The notes beneath the pieces were generated by a model that was not told the origin of the DNA, made no database searches, and saw only the letters and a list, made by a program, of their open reading frames with translations. From positions 133,729,132 through 133,793,131 of the forward strand of contig NC_067282.1 in the NCBI RefSeq assembly GCF_020740795.1: DNA of 64,000 nt, read 5' to 3'. Of the stretch, positions 37,561-50,900 are shown piece after piece. How positions within the stretch are numbered: the first letter of the stretch is position 1; each line of letters opens with the position of its first letter. Source of the DNA: Apus apus. Lineage: Eukaryota; Chordata; Aves; Apodiformes; Apodidae. The position numbers and the translations under genes are program-made.

Positions 37561-38425
37561 GGCAGTGCTTTTCTCCTGCTATCAACCAGGAGCAGACGGT
37601 TGGAAAGAAGGGAGAGGACTTAAAAGGCAGCCCCCTCCGTTTTACTGAAATGAACACGGCTGCTTAAAATGGGATGCCCTGCCGAAATAGCTGCTGGAGG
37701 ATAGACAAGGGAGATAATTTAAAAAAACATATTTAAAAAAAAAGGGTAAAGAACACGTTTTTTAAAACTCTTAATTTTTAGAGAACAAAAAGCAAGAAAA
37801 CGTACATTATTAAATCTGTCATGAAAACTTGAAATTTCTTAAATCTAAAAAGGGATTAAAATACCTTTACATGGTAAATTACTCAAAGGCTTTTAAACTA
37901 GTCAAGAGTTGTCCTGAGACCAAATTCTGTGATATAAGAATATCTATTTTTTTAAATTAGAATAGCATGCTAAAACCCAGAACAAAGCGAATTGTAATGG
38001 GAACAAAAATTACATGCAATGGAAACTCCTCAGTGTTTTTTTGGTGGTGAAATGTTGGCAAAGGTTAAAAAAAATCTGCATAAACTTTTAAGAAAATAAG
38101 AAGGTATGTCCATTACAGTAACGCACAATTGCAATTATGTAGTACACACAGAGATACTTAACCAAAATGCTTGCAGATACAGAGTTTCTAGGGAAACAAT
38201 CTGTTTATGAGCTGAGTATTAGTATTGTATCTACTTAGGTCCAGATAAACATTTATTTTTAGCCCATTAAAACTAAAATATATGGCACATAAGGTGCATC
38301 TTAGATTAATCTATCTTGGCTGTCTAAAATATCACTGGAATATCAAACTGTAAAAGCATGTATTGGCACTGGTAAATTTAAATCCTTCTTTAAAAAAATC
38401 CTAACATGAACGATACTGACACATT

Positions 38426-38449
38426 GTATTATTATTATTATTATTATTG
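38426..38449. repeat. (ATT)n microsatellite
   Basis: About seven ATT units in a row on the plus strand. Confidence 0.9.
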
Positions 38450-40129
38450 TCATAAAATATAATGTTAAGAAAGTAATAACCCTATCAAAAGTATTTATTT
38501 CTTTATCTGGACAGATAATGCATTTTTCTAGGTTCTTTGTATCAGTTGCAGGTGTAAATTATAGTTGCAAAAAAAACCAAAACCAAACCCACAATCTTCG
38601 GTTCAATACTTCATAGAATGTGTTCTATTAAGTGTCTTCCTGGGAATCATTTGGGTTTTTTCTTCCTGCCTGTCATGTTATACTTAATAAAGTTGTCACA
38701 CTTGCATTATTAAATTTCTTACATTTTGAAGGGATGCCTAAATTTACATGTTCAGCTTTCACCGTATTCTGCTACATTTCAGTTTTAGTAAACAAAATGT
38801 CACACACATATGTGATTCTGCATTTCCTTTGTCCAGAAAGATGTATTCCCACAGAGAGATACATTTAAGCTTTCCGTGATCTATAGGCACACATTTTGCA
38901 TTTGACAAAGACAACAGGATACACAGAAAGGATGTCTGCAGATTTGAAGGGCCAACTGCCCTGCTCCCAAACACAGCCTGTGAACAAGGCTTGGCATGAG
39001 GCAGCGGGCACCAGGAGTTCAAACTTGCTCCACTATCAGCAGCTGCAGTGGTGGAGGGACAGTCCTGGGACTCCAGAGCAGACACAGCAGCAAGGCCTCA
39101 ACTCAGAGAGCATCGTGCTCTGAAAAGAACCATTTCTGTTCATGTAGCAAGAAGAGACCTTTATATTACCTTTCCATTGTGTGGCACGTAATTTATTTTT
39201 TAAAAAAGAGAGGGTCATTTTGGTGGTGCCAGCAAACCAGAAGCTTATTGCAAAAAAAAAAAAAATAAATCTTTTTTTATAATTTCTCATTTTGCTTTCA
39301 AAAAAGATGAATCAGCCCCTAAATGTATGCTGCAATTTAATAAAAGGTATTTAAATCAAGTGTATTACAACCTGAAAAAAACAATACAAACACCCACGTT
39401 AAGGAAAACATTCAATGGAATTTTTACTATACTATCTACACTAATAAAGTACATTCTGAACAGTAACACTGGCATCACATTAAAAAAAAAAAGAAAAAAG
39501 AAAAAAAAGAGGGTGAATTGTAAAAAGCTGTTTCCAGACTTATTCAGGGAACTATGTTTTTCAGATGTTTAAAAACACTTCCTGTTCAGAATACTGAAAA
39601 TTCCCAGGGAAGATCAGTGACTAATCCATGGAAATTTCAAGTTACAAATTTAACCATTTTTTCCTAGGACAGAAATGCATTTTACTGGAGATTTTAGATG
39701 GATGATAAAAGCACTGAAATGCAAAGAGGTCAACTCTTAAATTTATAGTCCCAGAAAATGTTACCAACAGAAGTGTAATGCAATCGATTTTCTTTGATCC
39801 CCTCCAAAATTTCAAGACAACTGCAGAGTACTTTTTCTATTACAAGTGAATTCATAAGAAAATGGTGTGAGGGAAAAAAAAGACAGACTTTTTCCCTCTT
39901 GGCAACAGGGCAGTGAGACTTGGTTCAAAACAGAGACAGCTCTTGCTAACTCAATTAGAAAAACATCAGCTTTTTGAAAACTTTTGAAGTCCTATAGAAA
40001 AATCAAAGTTGTAATCTAAAGCCCATATTACTCCCATCATTTATTTCTAAGAAAATTAGACAACCCTCCCTTTCCCCAACAAACATTTTAACAAAATCAC
40101 ATACTTCATCTCTTCTTCATGTGTGCGCC

Positions 40130-40147
40130 CACACGTGTACACGTGTG
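40130..40147. promoter_or_regulatory. 18-bp palindrome with two CACGTG E-boxes
   Basis: CACACGTGTACACGTGTG is its own reverse complement and contains two canonical CACGTG E-boxes (40132-40137 and 40140-40145) spaced 8 bp start to start. bHLH-zipper proteins such as MYC/MAX, USF and MITF/TFE bind this core. Being alternating purine-pyrimidine, the stretch is also prone to Z-DNA, so it could simply be a degenerate CA-type microsatellite. Binding is inferred only. Confidence 0.35.
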
Positions 40148-43100
40148 CAATACACCAGACCTACACACGAGGTAGACACGTATGTGTATGTATGCATTTA
40201 TGGGCTCATGTTACAACAGCCCAGTAAGTATGAATACTATCAGAGCAAGAGTGTAAATTAATATTCAGTTTACATTATACTGCTCAATAGAAATCACAGT
40301 ATTTTAATAATGCTGCCAAAAGGTTACTAACAAAGGGTTACTATGAATTGTAACAGGGAAATCATGGAAGAGATGGTTCAGTACTAGTTATTTTTCTAGT
40401 TGTACAAATAAACATCGTTTAAAAAATGTTACTATACCTAAGTCTTAAGAACTATACAAAAGAAGTTGATCACAACAGCACTACATCAGCAGTAATTTTA
40501 TCCCTTCAGCATTATCATAACAATCACTACATTCAGAGAACATGTACAACTAACTGCTCTGTAACTACCTGCATGTAAGACCCTGAAACAATTAGGGAGA
40601 CTAACACAGAAATCAGGGATTTTGTCTAGTTAAGCAGTGTACATGTACACAAAAAATATTACAGCACTCAGCTGGCAGTGTTCTGAGTTTTCAGTGCAGA
40701 AGGGAAAGCAAAATAGATGCTCAAGATTCATTGCAAAAAAACGATTTTGCTTTAATACTGTGCTTACACAAATGCTCAGAGAGCAAATGGGTATCCCCAA
40801 CATATAGAGCAAGATTTTACTAGGAATATCAAATTTACTCTATTTTTGTTCAGCTTTTCCTGGCCAGCTAACAGCCAAAACCTTAATCAGTCTAAGAAAT
40901 TTACTGGAAACCTATCGGAAAAGGCCATTTTGTGCTGGAACTACTACATTATTCCAGCTTTTGTCTTTGCCCTTCCCTAAAAAGAGAACGCCATTTTGAG
41001 GTTGTCACGCATTTTTCTTTCCAAAGCGGATAATGCCAGTGGAAAACATAAGGATGGTATCCTCGTACAGCAGAAAAATATAGCAAAGCAGCTTAACAGA
41101 CAAGTAGCATTTTTATTTTTACAGGTGCAACTGAAGCCTGCCTTGTATTTTCTGCTCACCCTAACATTAACTTCAAATCCGTGCACACATCAATGTATGA
41201 TACATAGCTATCTGTAATCGTGTAGCATTTTGAAACTTTCCTGTATTTCTTTCTATTCAAGTATTCAGCAGAGGCAGAAAACAGATTTTACCACAAGACA
41301 AATCGAGCAAACAAACATTTATGTTAAATGAATTTTGCTGAGTTATACTGGGCCTAAATATCTATCTGGCAGTCTGGTGTTTAGAAAAATGTTTATCTTA
41401 AAAAAGTAAAGAACAGACTCAGTAATTTCCACAGTGCCTCAGAAGCCTGACCAAACTCCTGTTCTAAAAGACAATCTTTTAATTTTTCTTTTTTTTCCTC
41501 TCCTTAGATATACTGATATATTGCAAATCATTGTTAAAAGGATCAAAGAAATCAACAGCATAATAGAAATGGCTTATTATTAAAAGCAGAATAGACAGGT
41601 GTACAACAGTTGCTTAACAGAGGAGGCTGTTAAATATGAATGATTCTTATTTAATTTTCACTGCAGGGGTCACATTTGGAAACAATTTTGATAAAGCAAA
41701 TTTAGAAAAAGAATACACAAGTTCGTATTTCTAATTTCAGTAACATCTTTGTCTAGGAAATGGGAAAAGTCTTAACCACCATTAAGCTTTACCAGGTATA
41801 CTAGCTGGAGAAAACACTGCCAGAAATAGTAATGATGAGGAATCAAGTTCACACAGTTAAAGGGACTATTATTTGCCCAGTCTATTAATCCAAACTTTGC
41901 TAAGGATAAAGATCTTTTTCCAAACAATAAAACAACAACAAAAATCCCAAGAGTTTTGAGTTAGGAACATTCAAAGCACAAAATCCCCAAAACCCTCCTC
42001 TCAGTAAGATTTCAGAAGAGGCACTTCTATGACATCTTAAATTATTATATTGCACATTGAAGATTTTTAATACACACTGAGAAAAAAAAAGTTTTCTTCC
42101 CAAGCAGGCATTTACTACAGGTATCGTAAGGTTACAATGCCTTTTTGAGGAAACATAAATATTTTAAAATTTTAATATAGGCTGAGTATTTTCTTAACTT
42201 TTTTATTTTTTACTCTAAGTAGTTACGCACATTTTAAAATTATCCTACAGCTCATTACCTCCAAACAAAGCACAACTAATGCTTTAAGGCAAAAAAAAAC
42301 CCCAAAAATACATGCAACTGACATTGCCTTGACACTCCCTTTAGTCTTTAAAATCCTGCAAATAACAGAAAATAAATGCTAGTACTGAAGAACACATGAT
42401 GAAAGGGGATGGAGCCTACATTTTAATTAGTAAATATATTAATTATAACTAAGTAACACAAGCGAGGAGTATACATATGCTACCCTGATAATACTATTTT
42501 TATTGGATAACAGGAAGTAAATACACTTTTCCATTCTGCCTTCCATTAAATTCTAAAGCTAGCTGACTTGGGGAATTTCAAATAATGAATAAGGGACCCA
42601 AAAGAGTTGGTTTCAGTATTGCTGTAGTCAGAGTCACTTGCTGCTGATGTACTAACTCTCTGCTATTCACATTTGGCTCAGCTTTGAATGCAACTTTTCA
42701 TTAAAAGTGCATGATGTTTCGGTTGCTTGGCCAATTCTTTTGTTTAAATAGCTTGTTTTGCTGTATTACAAATGCACTTTTAAATCTAGGAGCAAATTAT
42801 CAGAAGTGTTTGTTTAAATAATACAACTTCAAGAAAAATAAGGGAAAGACAGAACATTTTACTTGAAATTACTGGAATGCAAAGAAACAAAACGAGGGAA
42901 GAGAAAGAAAAAGGAACCATAGAAAATCTGGCTGTCTTACACAACACAGAGTTACAGTATTCAGTATCAGGCAAATCTGTATTACAGCACATAATTTGAA
43001 GGGGAGGGGGGGAAAGACTTGGAAATCCACAACAGTTAAAGAAAGTGGCATGCTCTCTTCTCCAGAGGGAAGAGTCTGGTACTGAAGGCAAATCTGTGCA

Positions 43101-44429
43101 ATAAATGTGGCAGCATTACCTGTACTCTCCGCCCAGCCCTGTGCCATGGCTTGAAAAAGCCTCAGAAAAATGATGCTGTGAGCAAGGCAGAGGAACTGGG
43201 GATCTCCTGCCCTTGCATGCCTCCTAACTCTGGGCAGGACTGAGCCACGTCCAGAGTGGTTAAGCCTCCTGCTCCAGAGTGGTGTGGACAGGACACAAGA
43301 GGTGCCCACAGCTGTACAGAAGACACGGGACTGAGAAGCATCTATTGGGTGGCTTACTGCTTATTACTAAACTGGTCTAAAAGGAGTCAAGAGGAACACA
43401 GCAAACAGCAGCTGGCATTTGCAGGGTTGTACCCTAAGTCAGCAGTAGCATCACGTGAACCCATCCTGAACTCCATTATGCCGATACGGCAGAGCCTTCC
43501 AGGGATTTACAGTAGTATAAAATGTAGGGGAGGGGGGGAATAAATCCCAGAACTAGTAAGCCAAGAAATACCAAAGTCCAAGAGCTAAAATTTGCCGTCA
43601 TACAAATTTTTACCTTGATCCTATTAATGTCAACAGCCAAAGAAGCCTCAAGGCTTACTATTGTAGTATTGCTTATTTTTGTGACGGTAACATTATGAAC
43701 TTCCCCCAATACACACACATCCCTGATGCTCAGTTTTAACCCTGCTGTTTCACTCTACTTAGCTGTCATCAGCAATTAAGGGCTTTTAATTTTTTGATAG
43801 AAATAAAAAAAATGTGGAAAAGCAGTATTTTGACTGAAGATATGTTTACAGTTTATGATCTATCATTGTATTTCAGATATTACTGCTGAACAAAGAACAG
43901 CATATAGATGAAAAATAATTAACATCTCTCAGTCAAAGGTGGTGGTTTGCTATATGAGAGTCTTCCAGATAATTTAGCTTAGCTTCCATGTTTGTATATG
44001 TTCCCTAGTCACAGCAACTAAAAATTAGATGCATCACATTCTGCCACCAGTTACTTCTGAAGCAAAAAAACCCAAACCAACACAACAAACCAACATTTTT
44101 ACATAAAATTAGTGGTAAATCTGAAGAAGTCCTAGTTCACTTTGGCTTAGTACCTGATGCTTACCAGACTCGGCTCCACAGGCCCTGTGTGCATGTGTGT
44201 GTATTTACTTGCTGTGACACAAACAAAATGTTATTAAAAAGGTGACAAATACAATCTGCTGGGACGCAGCATCATGTTTCTTTACAGGTTGAGAAACAAC
44301 GCTTATTTTGAGACTTCAGAGGCCCAAGTTTAATGCTGCAGTTGCCCTGTGATTTCTCTCTTTCTTGCAAGAGAAAAATTCTCTAATTTTCACTAGACTA
44401 ATGCTTCTTCATTTGGAAGAGTCCAGTGT

Positions 44430-44960
44430 GTGTGTGAGGGGGGAGTGTGTGAAATTAAAGGCTGAAACCAGATAAATTTAATTACTGGCAGCATGGTGGG
44501 GGGAAGACCCAAGCGATGTATTTAGTTCAACGAGGGATTAACTGCCACAGCCTCTGGTAAGTAAAGAGCTAAGACGTCCCCTTTGAAACAGTTTGACTTT
44601 TACTCTAGCCGTGACTGTGCAGGCCTGGAGGTTCGGGTGAGGCAAACCTGATACTCTGCCATTCTCTGCCAGCACGTGCCTAAATTAGTTCTCCATTTTG
44701 TGGTGGCCCTCTGAGAGCAATTCCCATTGAGAAGGGAACAAAGGCCGCGACCCCAGGGTCAGAGTGTAATGCAGGAAGCATGACCTCCCCTTTGTTCACA
44801 ACAGCACTGTTTACTCTGCCTAAGTAAAGATCACCAATACATTAACTAAAGAGGATTAAAAAGGTCATATCCCTAGGGATGGAGCTCATGCAAGTGGCAA
44901 CTCTCTTCAGTCACTAAATCATTTGACTTCCCTCCTACCCCCCCTCCAAAATAGAGACAC
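44430..44960. promoter_or_regulatory. candidate enhancer-like noncoding block
   Basis: A complex block, almost free of simple repeats except a GT-rich lead-in, with clustered transcription-factor-like words. An inverted pair of SOX-type sites, GAACAAAGG (44736-44744) and its complement CCTTTGTTC (44789-44797), flanks nuclear-receptor half-site words (AGGGTCA near 44755 and TGACCT near 44781). TTAATTA-type homeodomain words and an AGGTCA half-site occur on either side. Clusters like this are typical of conserved vertebrate enhancers, but conservation could not be tested. The GTAAGTAA donor-like word near 44557 has no exon support. Confidence 0.3.
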
Positions 44961-47900
44961 CTTAAGCTGCCAAGGCTCAATGGCACATTAATTCCAGAGC
45001 AAAAGTATGTATGAGCTTCATGTGGTCTTCCTTCCAAAACCAGGCTAATTTCTGCACAGCTAGCCAGCTGTTTTGAAGTTATTTTTTAAATTATAAAAAT
45101 ACTTTAAGTGAAAACTACCACCTCAAGATGTATTTTTTCTTTACTATCTCCTTTTCAAAAGTTCTGAGTTCATTCATAAAATTGTGTCTTGAAATTATTA
45201 TTAAGAAGTGGAATCTTTTATAGCTATTATAAATGTGAATCTTAAAATATCCTGTAGTGTGTGAATAGGCAGTAAAAGTGCCTGTTGCTGTAGACAATTG
45301 CTAACTCTAGGGTGGTTCACTTGCAGAGAAATCACATATGATGATAACTAGGCTCAAAGAGCCGCTTTGTCTCCTTTCCATTCTCGCCTCTAATCTGCTG
45401 GCCTGATGGATGATCCCAACTTTTGCTTTGTGCCTTGGTTTCCTCATCTGTGGTGATACTGCTCACTGGGATGCAGATGTTACCATCAGTTATTCGACCA
45501 GGACGGGAGAAAAAGAGCATGTGGAAGGGAGTGGTCTAAACTAAGGTATTTTCCTGTCTCTATCCTCAGGCAGAAGCACTTCTGATTAAGCTGAACATTG
45601 CAAGAGGTTTTGAAAGAAAGTAATAGGAATAAGGCCAGGCAGGGGGTCCAAACTGATCAAAGACTTTGGAGCAGGGAGCTCAGCACCACAGACAAACCCC
45701 AGAGAGGCTAAATGCAGTTGAAATCAGCACTAGATCACTCATCATGCCAGCTGACTTTAAGAGGGACCAAGAGTACCAGACTCCAAAAATCAAGGTCCTA
45801 GAGCACCACAGTACAGGAGTTCACTGCATGGATTATATGGAGGGAGGGGGGAGAGGGTGCACTTAAAATTCTCAGATACTTGGTGCAAAATAACTATTTT
45901 TGAAACCACAATAACACATGCAGCTTTCTAGTCTCCAGCAACATGAATTAATGCATAACATGTGGCAAGATGGGGTCTCATTACATCCAGTCTGCTTGCA
46001 CACTGGTACACTCTGCTCCTTCCTGTCTTTTCTGCTGGCCCTGCATCCTCAAGCATCAGGCAGGACAAGGAAGGAAGATTCTTAGCACTCCTCTTTAGGA
46101 CATTCAAGAAACTTTCCCTGTTTGCAGGCTTCTTCATAGCAGGAACTCATGCATTTCAAATGGTTTTAGAAGGATCTGAACAGATAAATTAAATCAAGGA
46201 ATCCAATAAAAGTAAAATTACGTTTGCCTCATTATGTTCTCTCTGTGAAAAAAATCACTTCCTTCTTCACCCACCACTGCAGTTCCTTGCTCCTATGGTT
46301 TCAGGTCTTTCATCACCCCAGTAGGAGGAGAGGGAAACTTACTGTCAACAGGAAAACCAAAGCCTTCTCAACATACATGTCCCACTGGGGAGTATAGGGC
46401 TTAGCCCAGATGGCTGACAACAGATTCCAACATGGCCAAGCATAAAGGAACTTCCTTCCAAATTATGTGTTTGCACCATGATGGGTGGTATTCCCATTGC
46501 AGATGGGTGAAAGACTGGCACTCTGTACTGCTCTCTCCTGGGTTTTCTTACCTGTCCACTTCTGTGCCTGGATCAATCAAATCTAATGTTGTTTCCAGCG
46601 ACTGCTGTTCCCCAAAATCTAATATAAAAGTATTGGGCCTTTTATTATATACCAGGAGTCAAAGAAAGAACAGTGGAGTCAGAAAGCCTTGACAGACAAG
46701 AATTTTAGAGAAGGCTGTGTCCAGAGCAAAACAAGCACCTACAGGAAAAGAAAATTGTACAGGAGCTATTTAAAACAAGCTACCTGGAAACAGAGTGCCA
46801 TATTGTCACGTCATATGTTTATCAGATCTTCCCATTGACTTCAATGGGAACACTGCTTTTATGCATGAAAGGTTATGCAGGCATAGCATATCCATCAGAA
46901 ATATGGTAACAAAATCCCTAGACACAGAAATTGGGGGACAAGGGCAATCTAAGTATTGAAAAAAGCTTTGGAACAGGCCAAGGCAAAGAGGTACCTTTCC
47001 TGAAAAACAAAAGCACTCATCTGAAGCAACTAGAACAAAGAATATACTTAGGAAGTCATATTTAAAATGGAGAATAGGAGCATAAGGACTGAACCAAAGA
47101 TATAAGGACAATTTACTGACACGTATTAGAAGCAGGAAGACGGCACAACAGTTGTCTGGCAAGTCTGAAATAGTACTGGGAAACAAAGGCAGTGAATAAA
47201 GAGGAGGAAAAACACTGCAGAAAAGATAATGACTGATTATGACCTTGAGATACTCGGTCATGCAAAAGAGTAAATTCACCCTTTCTCACCCTGTATGACC
47301 ATATGAACATTTCTTGTTAGCTGGGTTCCTGATCTGGGGTAAAGAAAAACAACAAAAAAACATGAAACAAAAAAAGGCAAAGCTCTATATCCACTACTTC
47401 TTCCAGTGTAAACTCAAGGTTATACCTCCTAGTCTTTCATTTTCCAGTTGTCTTTCACCTCCACACCAGCCAAAAGCATTCTCCTCCAAGATGGGAAGTA
47501 AAAACCACACTCTAGAAAGTTATGGAAGATGTCCCTGCTATTAAACGGCAACAGAGGAAACACGACTTTCTGATACAGAAGTCTTTCATAGTCCATTTTT
47601 GGGGGGTGGTGGAGCAATATCGACGCTACCTCATATTCCTGGATATACCTCCTTATTTCCTGATGCCCAAAAATCCAGACAGAGCCAAAGGTACATTTTA
47701 GCTTAAAAAGAAGTTAACAGGTTTAATATCGGTGGAAAAATCCATAATGTTCAAGCGATCAAATTGTCTCCTCTGGTCCCCCTAGACAGAAAATCCCGTT
47801 AATAAATTATTTTCAAAGTAAAGGGTGAAAGAGCACCAGATCCCAAAGCAGAAAGTGCTGAAATAACTGGGTAAAACAAAAAGGCAAGTCATTCTGAGGA

Positions 47901-50900
47901 AGAGATACACAGGCTGGAGTTCCAAAGTAGCTCAAGGTTGGAGGCAGGGTTTCCAACAAAAATATGCACTCTCTTATCAGGAATGAACGGGTAGCACTCC
48001 TTAAAAATAGCCACAAATGATGATCCAGATTACATGCCATTGAATTATAGCATTTAGTCAACTGGCTGGGAGGCTAGTTTAAAAGATTATAACTTTAATG
48101 CCTAAGTAGAGACTACACAAAGGAGAGAAAAATAGCATTGCTAACATAATGCAAATTATGTCTTTTTTTTTTTTTTTAATTTGGAGTGTATATGCAAAAA
48201 TTATTCTTTATTTGGCCTTTCATAATGTGTCTGAGAGACCATAGAGAAAACAGGGGAATCATTACTGAAAGTTGGAGTCATGATTAAAAATGAGCTAAGC
48301 AGCCAAAATAAAATGTACGAATAAAAAGACATTTTAAGAAGAAAAAGCAGAATAGTTGTTGCATGCAGGGGCCATGCTGGTATCAGCTTTTAACTTGGTT
48401 AGCGGTGTGGACAGATCAGCTGTAAAACAGAGTGGCAAACCTGACAAGTGGGGGTTACTGAAGGGTTTAACGAAGTTGAATGAATGTGAAACACAATAAA
48501 TATATTTTTTTTATAATTTATAAAGAAATCATGGGGGCCTGGGTGCCATCATAACAAGTTGATGAAAGCTTTCATGTAGATGTAGCAATGACAATCAAAA
48601 TTTTACAACACATGCAAAAATGCACAGAATACTGTATGGAAAACATTACCCTTCTAATATATACCTGCCAGGGAAATACCTTCCAAGAAGAAAGTTATTT
48701 ACAGGTCTTTTTGCCTTACCTCATTAAAACTACAGAACTAACAAAAGTGCATGGGCAGGTGACCAGAATGATTTGACTTACAGATTGCCATACACAAAGA
48801 CATAAAGTGATTAAACTACTTATGTTAGTGAGCACATTACCAACAGGTAACATCAGAGATACCTACTTTGAAAGTCAGGAATTGTAGTCTGACTTTCTTG
48901 CCTACTTCCATTCTTGAATGGGAGATTACCCAGTTAAATTAAATAAGCAGTAAGTTCAAACCATGGCAATACATCATTTTACAAAGTGCAGGCTAAGCAT
49001 GTGAAAATCTGCACCACAGTCCATCATTAAGGGACATCAGTGGGATTCTGAATGAATACGGTTCTATTCATAACCTACAAAAATATGGTGTTAAATGGGA
49101 TGGTTTGCTGGAAAGACCATAAAGACCTTTGTGCAAAGCCGTGATAAACTTATTGGCCAAGGGATCTAGCTGGCTCACTTTCTGACAAGGACAGGGTATT
49201 CTAAAGGGATCAAATGTTGGTTGTCTTCACTCTCTGTTCTCTTACCAATCAAACCTTTGTAAGAACTCTCAGGGTATACTTAACATTAATTAGACTGTGG
49301 ATCTGATCCAATGCAGGATTTTCTACTTTTAAATGTTTCCTCTGGCCAAAAGCAATGGTAAAAAAATAGACAAGTTCACTTTAACTACAGTGAAATAATT
49401 TACCCTCTAAGCTAGCTACTGTGCCCAATACAAGTTATCAGTGCATGCTCAAACTTCACAAAAATAGGTAGGAACCTGTTAATGTAGCTACCTGCTCCTC
49501 CCCTCCCTGCAAATAATTAGAAGAACCTAAATAGTAAGATATTGCTTTACTATAAAAATGTGTTTCCTTGTTAATTTTATTATCTTTTTGCCCATCCACA
49601 CATCTTTATTTGCAAAAACCATTTTATAATTAGAAGAGATTCCAAGATGTGTGTCAGATGCTGGGATACTGCCACTGGTATGGCGGTTTGCTGCACTTAG
49701 CCTTCAGTCTTGTGGCTGTGATAATACCTCACCACAACCCACACACTGCTGTTCTTCAAAGGAAAACAAGGATACATAATTAAGAGATGATGAACTCAAA
49801 TATATGACAGGAGATGAGGGAGCAGATTCTGTAACCACACCTGTGAGTGGTTATACTACTAAGGAAGTTTATTCAGCTCCATCTTCACTCACAGTATCAG
49901 TAAAAAATACCTTTGCAGCAGCAACACTTGCAGCAGCAAAGGAAAAAAAAAAACCACCGCAAAAACCCCACGAAGCTATCTTTAACATCAATTATACAGA
50001 ATTAAGATTGTAAATAATAGTTATCAACAAATAGCCCTTCTAACAAGTGTGGACTGTCTTTAAAAAAATAAATATACATATTTAGCTTTACTGGAAATAC
50101 CGTTAAGATCTCATCCCACAAGAATTGTTACCTAAAAACATTCTCAAAGTCTCATTCCAATCTTTTTGGATCCTGTAACTGCCATCATAAAGAACAACTG
50201 ATGAAAATCTCTGTGTACATATGTACAGTTCAGGGGCTAATGCTGTAGCATACTACAATGGAAATTTTTTTAAAAAATCAAGAATCGGGTACAGATACAT
50301 TCTAGAGTCTACAGGATCTGTTCCTTGTTGGATATTCCGAAAAAGCAAAGCATCAAACCACCTTACTTATTTTGCTGTAATGTTGGAACTAGATTTTGTG
50401 GGTTTTGTCATGATTAGTGAAAGAGTTGACAAATCTAGGGCAAAACAAGATGCAAATAAAGTTACTGAACTCACGAGGACAACTGACGATCCTTCAGAAA
50501 CACTCATTAAGAAACCATAGGATTACATGCTTATTTTATTTCTGATTAAAAAAACCAAAAACAAACAAAAAACAAATACTTTTGTTTTACCTAAAAGAAG
50601 TCTTCACTTTGTCATGATGAAGGACTGCATCTCCACAAGCGAGTGCCTGTTTGCTTGGCCAGATCCTCTAAGACGCAGCCACACCCTCCTCTTCCTCATT
50701 TTTTTCTGCTGACCATGAAATACTTTCTAAACCAGGCCCTGAAAAATAAAGCAAAAACCCCCATTTTTAATGGACACCAGCTACTACATTGCTGATTTAA
50801 TAAGGCAGATTAGAAACAAATAAATATACCTGCACACTTCAATTTTCTGTTTCGTTTCAAACCAATTTGGTAGGCCTGATCTGCTCTCTATTCAAATCAC

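Larger units (their letters stand above)
37561..44429. other. AT-rich noncoding stretch
   Basis: About 6.9 kb. It contains an (ATT)n run at 38426-38449, A-rich runs near 39250 and 39481-39510, the double E-box palindrome at 40130-40147, a GC-richer patch at 43100-43520 and an A/C-rich tract at 44062-44098. No gene was recognised. Confidence 0.4.

Noticed and set aside
46806..47279. Minus-strand open run of 157 codons, hydrophobic
   Set aside because: Composition follows a purine-rich opposite strand. No conserved motif or splice support.
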